From Odiellus spinosus (taxonomy: Eukaryota; Arthropoda; Arachnida; Opiliones; Phalangiidae), in the NCBI GenBank assembly GCA_963920705.1, contig OY987229.1:17799728-17863727 (forward strand): a DNA stretch of 64,000 nt, given 5' to 3'. A program made the translations under genes and the position numbers. Shown here piece by piece: positions 57,390-64,000 of this stretch (its first letter is position 1; each line of letters starts with the position of its first letter). The notes under the pieces are model-generated. The model was given only the letters and a program-made list of their open reading frames with translations, made no database searches and had not been told where the DNA came from.

Positions 57390-57880
57390 GACAAAATTAT
57401 TTTAAAAAGGCATAAATTGTAATTAAACTATAAAGAAGAGGTTTTTCAATTAAATTTTGTGGCAATCTTATTTTGAGAAGGGAATTTTATTTTAAGGGGG
57501 AAATTTAATTTTAAGAAAAGGAGTTTCGTGACTAAATAGTTTTAAGAAGGTAGCTTTTGGTAAATCTCTTTAGGGGGGGGGGGGGTTAATCAAGGGGACA
57601 ATCTTGTTTAAGGAAGGGGGGGGGGGGAATCTTATTTTCAAATCCCCGTAACTGAAAAACGCTTCAATTAATTGGATTTAATCAAAGAAGGAATAAGATT
57701 AACATTCGTGACAGTTATTTTGAGAAAACGTACTTTTTTAATTAACTTGTGTGATTGTTATTTTGAGAAATGAACTAATCAAATATCTTTGTGACAATAA
57801 TTTTGACAAAGGGGGCATTTAAATTAACCGTCGAAACAATATTTTGAGAATGGGATATTTCAATTTGAGAAAGAACTTAA
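57390..57880. repeat. Degenerate purine-rich repeat with two long G runs
   Basis: Words like TTATTTTGAGAAGGG and GTGACAATTATTTTGAGAAA recur roughly every 35-45 bp. Two of the purine stretches have become uninterrupted G runs of 13 (57573-57585) and 12 (57616-57627). Confidence 0.6.
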
Positions 57881-58341
57881 TATAAAACATAATGCGAACT
57901 CGTCCCACTTAAGAACGACCTTCATCAAGGTCAGGAGCGCTTTCTCTCAAAAATTCTTAAATTCTCTTAAAAAGCCGGAACGGAGATCGGAAACGCTTTA
58001 ATATTTCAACGCGTAATAAGTTCTACTCCCTTTCTTTAAGAAAAACTCCTAGAAATAATCAGAGCTTGCTTAGTTGTACCTATACTGAATATCCCGACTT
58101 ATTTCCCTCTATTGAGAACAAAGCCAACACCCCGGACTCGCAATAGGCGCTAAAACCTTAACCCTAACCTCCTCAAAAGATCTTTAAAGTACATTTTCAA
58201 ATACCCCCGCATCTAGTAATTTCCCTTCTTAATTGGCATCCTTGGGCTATGAGTCGGAATTCAGTAAGAGCAACAAGTAGAATATGCCTTCTGGTATATT
58301 TATTAATTTCAACTAAAACCGCTAAAATAATATACCACCAT

Positions 58342-58682
58342 ACCATTTTAGCAAGAATCCATTCAGGTTCCATTAGAATATGGGAGGGCCGCGATTCAAT
58401 AACCATCCTCCCAAACTTTGTAGCAAAAGTTCGTCTGCTTCGAATCGATTTTTCAAGTAAATCGCTCCTGACATTATATTATTAACCCGCGCCACTAACG
58501 ACCTTGACATAATATTTTGGGTAATAAAAATGGAGCCGACCGAAAAAAGATCTAAGCGTACAAATGTTGCGAAAATTGCAGACGAACTTTTGTTACAAAG
58601 TTTGGGAGGATGGTACCAGAGGCTAAAGCTATGCTCCCATATTCTTATGGAACCTGAATGGATTCTTGATTTTAGTAATGGT
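58342..58682. mobile_element. 341-bp foldback element
   Basis: Arms about 58342-58438 and 58578-58682 are imperfect inverse copies. For example, GCAAGAATCCATTCAGGTTCC matches GGAACCTGAATGGATTCTTG, and CCATCCTCCCAAACTTTGTA matches its inverse. Non-coding, and the family is unknown. Confidence 0.78.
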
Positions 58683-60270
58683 TTTTTCGGTATCATCTAA
58701 GACTAAGCAAAGTATTGTATAATAATTGCAAGATCTCCCTATGAGAATTCGCGTGAAAAATAGGTATGGAGCGTTAGCGCCTAACCATAGCGGGGTGTCC
58801 CGATACCATGGGGCATACTGTAAGCCTAACTTATCAAATGAAAAAGGGTTTAAAGGCAACGATGTTATATTTCTCACCACTTTGGGGTTGAATTGACGCT
58901 CATAAAATGGATTTAAAATTCAAACGACAACTTAACCTGTTATGGAATTATAATTTTTATATAATCTTGATACATTTGATCGCTTATCTTATTTTCTTCT
59001 CTCTTCAGAAGAAAAATTCCAAAATGTTTCTTATCTTTACTTAGAAAAAGGATTTTAAACGTTTTTACTAAGAATATAATACTACGAGATACGAATCTGA
59101 TTTCTAACATTTTTACATCTTCAAATTCAAAGTAAGGGGTCAAAAGTTCGTTCTAAGTGTTAAGAAGTTTTATATATCATGGATTTAAATTTTTATCGTT
59201 GGATGATATTGTGCTAGGTATTTTATGGGTTGAACTCGAGTTCACGTAGAAGATCACTCAACCTTGTAAGGAAATTTCAATCGGAACAATTTTTAACAAC
59301 ACTAGAACTTTAACAGACGCGTATAAGAGCATCTTTGGGGCAGAAATATCGAAATAATTATAAAGTTTGTCATGGCAATTCGGACTGAACTCCACGTCGA
59401 CATACACTTGCACGTAAACTCGCGATTTTCGGAACTGGTAGGACATAGGACAATTAACATAAAATCTGGCGTTAAATAAAGAGTCCTCTAGCGGCAATCA
59501 ATGGCAAAAGTAGTAACTAACAAAACATCATGCATGCTATGGGTAAAGAATAGGTCTCGGTGAAATACGTAACTTAAACACAAGATATATATATAGCGGC
59601 AAAGTAAAGACTAAAAATTATTCATAAGAATACGTTTTAAGCCAGTGATCGGGTAAAGAAAATTTTATATTTTAAAATGAAAAATAATAAAAAAGTAAAT
59701 CAGATTGATGTAAAAAAAATCTTGGTAAACCCCAAAAACAACCGCCCACTCGAATTTTTCACAAAAATATCCGCCCATAGTTTTGTATTTTATCAAAAAC
59801 CCATACAGTTAAAAAAAGAGTCGAGTTCAATAAACGGAATAAGGGAATAGTTGTTTAGAACGTATTTAAAAAAACATTAATTCATTGTGTGTACCTAGAA
59901 TCTTTTTTCAGTTCGCCCCTTGACACTCTACGCGAGCGTAGGAGACCTACGAGTATTATATTTCTTCTTAGAGTGGACAGACAAGTTGTCGTGAGTCTTT
60001 TTTCCCTTAAAAAACGATAAAATACGAGAAGAAAACACCCTTAATTTTTTGAAAGAGCCAACGAAACATTTTTTAAATTTTTTCCCCTTCAAAGTTGGTA
60101 CACTGATTTATTATTGGGCGTACAAAAATTTGTTTCAAAAGAGGGCAAAGAGGTCGGCTAGAAAATTTGTCGATGTTGGTGCACGCGCCTTGGGTGGTTA
60201 GCTTCTCCGATAACTACTATCTAGATCTCCAGTGGGGAGGGAGGATTTAAGAAAGTCGTTTTGACCTTAC

Positions 60271-60760
60271 CTAATACGAATTAAACTAAATTACGGGTGT
60301 CATCGTGTTCCTTTCGTCGTGAGCTTAAGTTCGAGTACTTACAAGGTAAGGTTCACTCGCGTTACCAAAATTCGACGCAAAACCGGAAATTAAGTAATTA
60401 TACGACGTAACCCTATCTTGTGTGTACTCTATCGAACGAGCGTCACGAGAGGAGTACGAATACTATAAAAGTTATTAAATATAACGACTTTAACGTATTA
60501 AGTATTTAAACATAACGGGTTACGTTACGAATATAAAGCCCTAATAGAAATTAGACTAAATTTTAAGTGTTATCGTATTCATTTAGTCGTGAGCTTAAGT
60601 TACAGTACTTACAAGGTATGGTTCACTTACGTCATCAAAACTTCACGCAAAACCGGAAGTGAGGTAATTATAGGACTTAAACCCTACCTTGTGTGTACTC
60701 TATCGAACGAGCGTCACGCGAGGAGTACGAATACGATAAGTGTGATCATAAATAACTTCA
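60271..60760. repeat. 270-bp imperfect tandem duplication
   Basis: GAGCTTAAGT occurs at 60321 and 60591, and long matching stretches (TGTGTACTCTATCGAACGAG, CGCAAAACCGGAA) keep the 270-bp offset. Copies differ at roughly 10-15 percent of positions by eye. Confidence 0.85.
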
Positions 60761-63700
60761 ATCTCTTGACGCTGAATTTATAATTGAAAAACTATGTTAA
60801 AAGGCGTCAAAATGTTAATGTAAGTTTCTAAAGATCACGTGTAACGTAATGTCTACAAAAACGCAATCTGGAATAATGAATGATACTATAAAACTCTTTA
60901 CAACACGGAGAGACTAAATAATCCCGAATACAACCCACTTCCTTTAGAATAAAAACACGGGTATTTACGTCCAAAAACAATTCACATGGACGCCCACAAA
61001 TAATTCAAGCGTCTATATAACTACCCACGAATGGACGGCGTAACTCTTTTCTGATTTTCCCAAAGGGGTGACAGGGTAAACTGTCAATTATAAACCTTTT
61101 TGTTCTAAACCGGAGGAAAACATTTCTCTCTTGAACGTCGTGCATAGTCAGCGTGAAGAGTTTCCAAAATATGTTCTTTTTTACTCGAATGAGAAAGAAA
61201 GAAATCTCCAGGGTCGCTTCCGATTAGAATTATTGCGACTTGGAAAATCCATGCCTACGTGACGTAACGCGCGGCATCATAAACCGTATAATGACGTCAC
61301 TCGTTTCCGCATCGGCGCATTCACGATCGCATTATTAAAGGACCCATTGAATTAATTTTCAATTGATTAAATTAATGTATGTTACTGGCATGGTCTGGTG
61401 CTTTCCAAGCAAATAGTTTAGGGAGTCTGATAGCGTTGATGTTTTTTTTTTATATATATAATACATTAAGAGGTTTTTTTTTAAACTTTACGACACGTGA
61501 TGCCTGAAAAAGTTAAAACATTGCCATTGTACCACACTCGTGCTATTATACAATCGATAGGGAAATTCAAGCTCTACCAAGTGATATATTTTTTAAAGTA
61601 GTAAGATCACGTTCTGGTAATTTTATTTGGGACAAAACAATTGTGCAAGGATCTCTTACAAGAAGAAAAATATGATTGTCAGCCCGCTACTTTCCCCAGG
61701 AATGAACCCAAAAATCTTGAGACATTTATTACGATAATGCTATGAAGTATACCAGTCTAAAACTGAAGCTTGCAGTGCTCTCACCATTTTATTTGGAGTA
61801 GTCTAAAAGTGAGGCTTAACAGATTTTTCAACAGTTACAAATGTAATGATATATCTTTCAATGAAGATATATAGGAAATATTACTTCAACAGTAAAAATA
61901 AATTCTCATAATTCTTTCTTCGAAATTTAAATAATTCTACGCAAATATACGTCATCACTATGGCCGCCTAAAGTTAATTGATTCAAGCACGTTCTGTCAC
62001 GTGAAATGGTTACTCTCACGCGGTCTTTTTCTCGAAAGTACTTAATACAACCCCCTCCGCCTTTCAATCAAACATATCTTAAATTACATTTCAGAATAAT
62101 TCTACGTAATCAAGTTGAAAACATTTATCCTTCAAACGCGTCCACCCCATAGCTGTGAAATTTATAAAATGGTGTTTGTTACAAGGATTCCATTAGGAAT
62201 TAGATTGGTCAACCTTTGAACTAAGACAGTAAAAATTACAGACGTATCAACGCTCATATACTTGTCCAACAGGTAAAGAATCGAAATTATGCAGTGGGTT
62301 GCCAGATCTACATTTATTTCCATATAGAACGTAAAAATCTCCTAGCAGAATTTTTAAATCTCGACGTTTCAAATAGTAAAGGATATTTTTACGAACTTCA
62401 GTTAAATTATAAATTTTTCCCGTTAAATTAAAATTAAACGAAAAATTCTACGGGTTAACCCCGTTAATAGAAAAAAAAAAATTCCAATCAAACTTTACCA
62501 GCTCGGTATAACTTTTTAAAAAATAAAATTAGCCGGGAGAGATATATACTATCAAAATATCATGTTTCAACATTACTTAGGGATAAAAACGCTTCCTTCA
62601 AAGTTACTATTGCCAAAATATCAAGGTTAACTGTTAAAACGAAAAATTTAAAGAATGTGTATCCCTGTATTTTTATAGATGCAGATTCAAACACCAGGAA
62701 AAAAATATATTTCCCCGCTTTGGAAACATTAAAAATCATATCAAAACCCTCTCATAAAAACGAAAAAAAAAAAAAAAAAGCTATTACAAATAATTGTTAT
62801 TAAATATCTACTCCGCGTGTTGGGCGGAGTTAAAAAGCGCTAAGCCTAACGATAAGGTTAAATTAGGGTGGATTCAAAAACGTTTAGCTAACTTATAACT
62901 GGTTGGATATTTAAATATGAGGAGGAGATAATAATAAAATTATATAAGAACGTATTAATGTTATAAAATTTTAAAAGAAAAATAAGTTAAATTTAAAGGG
63001 AAGGTGTAACACGCAGATATAACCCCATAATTGTATCACCATTACCTCCCGACCAATGGGATAAAGGAGACATTCGTGACGTCAGTCACCCTTTTTTTTA
63101 AAGCTTTCTTGTAGAGCAAGGTGGTAGAGAGGGAGGTGGTAACGCCCTACGGCTAAAAGTGCATATTTTAGTGGAGTTTAGGCTTGGCCGCGTGGCATAT
63201 GGGTGGAGTTTTGCTTAGCCCTTCATTCACTGTGTTTTTGGCCCATGTCTATAGGAGCAATTTTTACATGTAGTTTCGTATTTTAAGCCCTCTATAATCC
63301 GTCCACTGACTCCACTTGGTAAACGATTGTCGTGAACTCCACTACTCTTTGTAACATCATACCAACCTCAGTGACATCGCACTAGCTTCCCCCCCTCTAC
63401 TGAAAATATAAGCACCTATGACCAATTCTAATTAAGATTTAAAGTAGCCCCAACCCAATCAGAACAAGAGCCGTTTGGTTAGATTTCAAGGGGGTAGTCA
63501 TATTTTCGAAATTTTAATTTCTTAGCTCTAAAGGTGTATTTTAATATAGGCGTCTAATAGTTCGTTAAAGCTAAAATATAATTCATAATCATTTAAAAAA
63601 AATTGTGACATTATCACTTTAATAAATTTTAACGCAAAAATGTCATCTTCCCTTCAAATATTTTTTTGCTAAGCCTTGGTCCTAGCTATATAGGCATGGG

Positions 63701-64000
63701 CGTTGAGTAGCTTAAAGATCGTCGCCGGTTTTTAGTTCATTCAAGGTTGGCGCCACTGAAGATTCTCGCATTTTTTTTTTACCCCAAGAGCTCGCAACAA
63801 CAGTGAACTTGAACCAGTATTAATTTGAAAGTACATTTCGTGCAAAACTAGGGTTCCCTTCAATCTCAAAGATAACTAAAACCTGAGATAAGGCGTAATC
63901 CGTCTTCACGCTCGCGTAAAACTCAAGGTGATTAGGACAATAACTAGCCGAAGCAACGCGGATTCCTCGGGAGTCACGGTCGCCCGAAAATTCGAAAGAG

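Larger units (their letters stand above)
55870..64000. other. 8-kb intergenic region, no gene supported
   Basis: AT-rich, with only short unsupported frames. It contains a 24-T run (57095-57118), two long G runs, a degenerate repeat (57.4-57.9 kb), a foldback element (58.34-58.68 kb) and a 270-bp duplication (60.27-60.76 kb). From about 60.8 kb to the end I see nothing recognisable apart from scattered GGCGCC words. Confidence 0.5.

Noticed and set aside
58137-58170. CCCTAA-like words (AACCTTAACCCTAACC)
   Set aside because: Checked as possible interstitial telomere repeat. Only one or two irregular units, not an array.

Overview
This is a 64 kb, AT-rich, intron-rich and repeat-rich stretch of an animal nuclear genome. 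The genes, small introns, many short inverted-repeat transposons and several minisatellites fit an arthropod, most likely an insect or a relative. The species cannot be fixed from the sequence. There is no operon structure, CRISPR array or prokaryotic signal. Almost all long open frames in the first 6.7 kb are artefacts of tandem repeats.

Four genes can be assembled exon by exon, with splice phases that agree. (1) 6822-11699, minus: an ortholog of MEIOB (Drosophila hold'em, hdm), a meiosis-specific OB-fold ssDNA-binding protein. Nine exons were found, including one GC-AG intron, and one middle exon was not found. (2) 12078-16814, minus: a four-exon membrane-anchored short-chain dehydrogenase/reductase of the SDR9C-like group (RDH / HSD17B2 / BDH1 relatives). 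It lies on the same strand as MEIOB, and its stop codon is only about 380 bp upstream of the MEIOB start. (3) 25015-28107, minus: a complete five-exon diacylglycerol kinase epsilon with two C1 domains and a lipid kinase catalytic domain. (4) 48809-51387, plus: a nuclear receptor with a complete two-finger DNA-binding domain and a ligand-binding domain, closest in my judgement to the HR96/HR97/DAF-12/VDR assemblage. It has two candidate upstream first exons (a GC-rich one ending at 44964 and a short ATG-bearing one ending at 48286) that join in the same phase.

The rest is repeat-dominated. Positions 1-3555 are a 32-bp minisatellite (about 110 copies). Positions 3640-6720 are a mosaic of 18-, 20- and 21-bp arrays that share a core, and they end about 80 bp from the MEIOB polyadenylation signal. 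Other tandem arrays: 23 bp (24.3-24.8 kb), 149 bp (53.3-54.35 kb), 33 bp (55.4-55.7 kb), a 270-bp duplication (60.3-60.76 kb) and a decayed ~165-bp array in a DGK intron. DNA-transposon remnants include a five-copy TTAA-flanked foldback MITE family, a hAT-like MITE nested in an older repeat whose uninterrupted paralog lies at 13.4 kb, another hAT-like element at 22.8 kb, and several foldback elements. One BEL/Pao-type primer-binding site was seen.

The genes show no sign of forming one pathway. I did not find convincing evidence for a new molecular system. The most unusual features are the stepwise array mosaic next to MEIOB, the nested transposon with its empty-site paralog, and the nuclear receptor with alternative first exons and no clear AF-2 helix.
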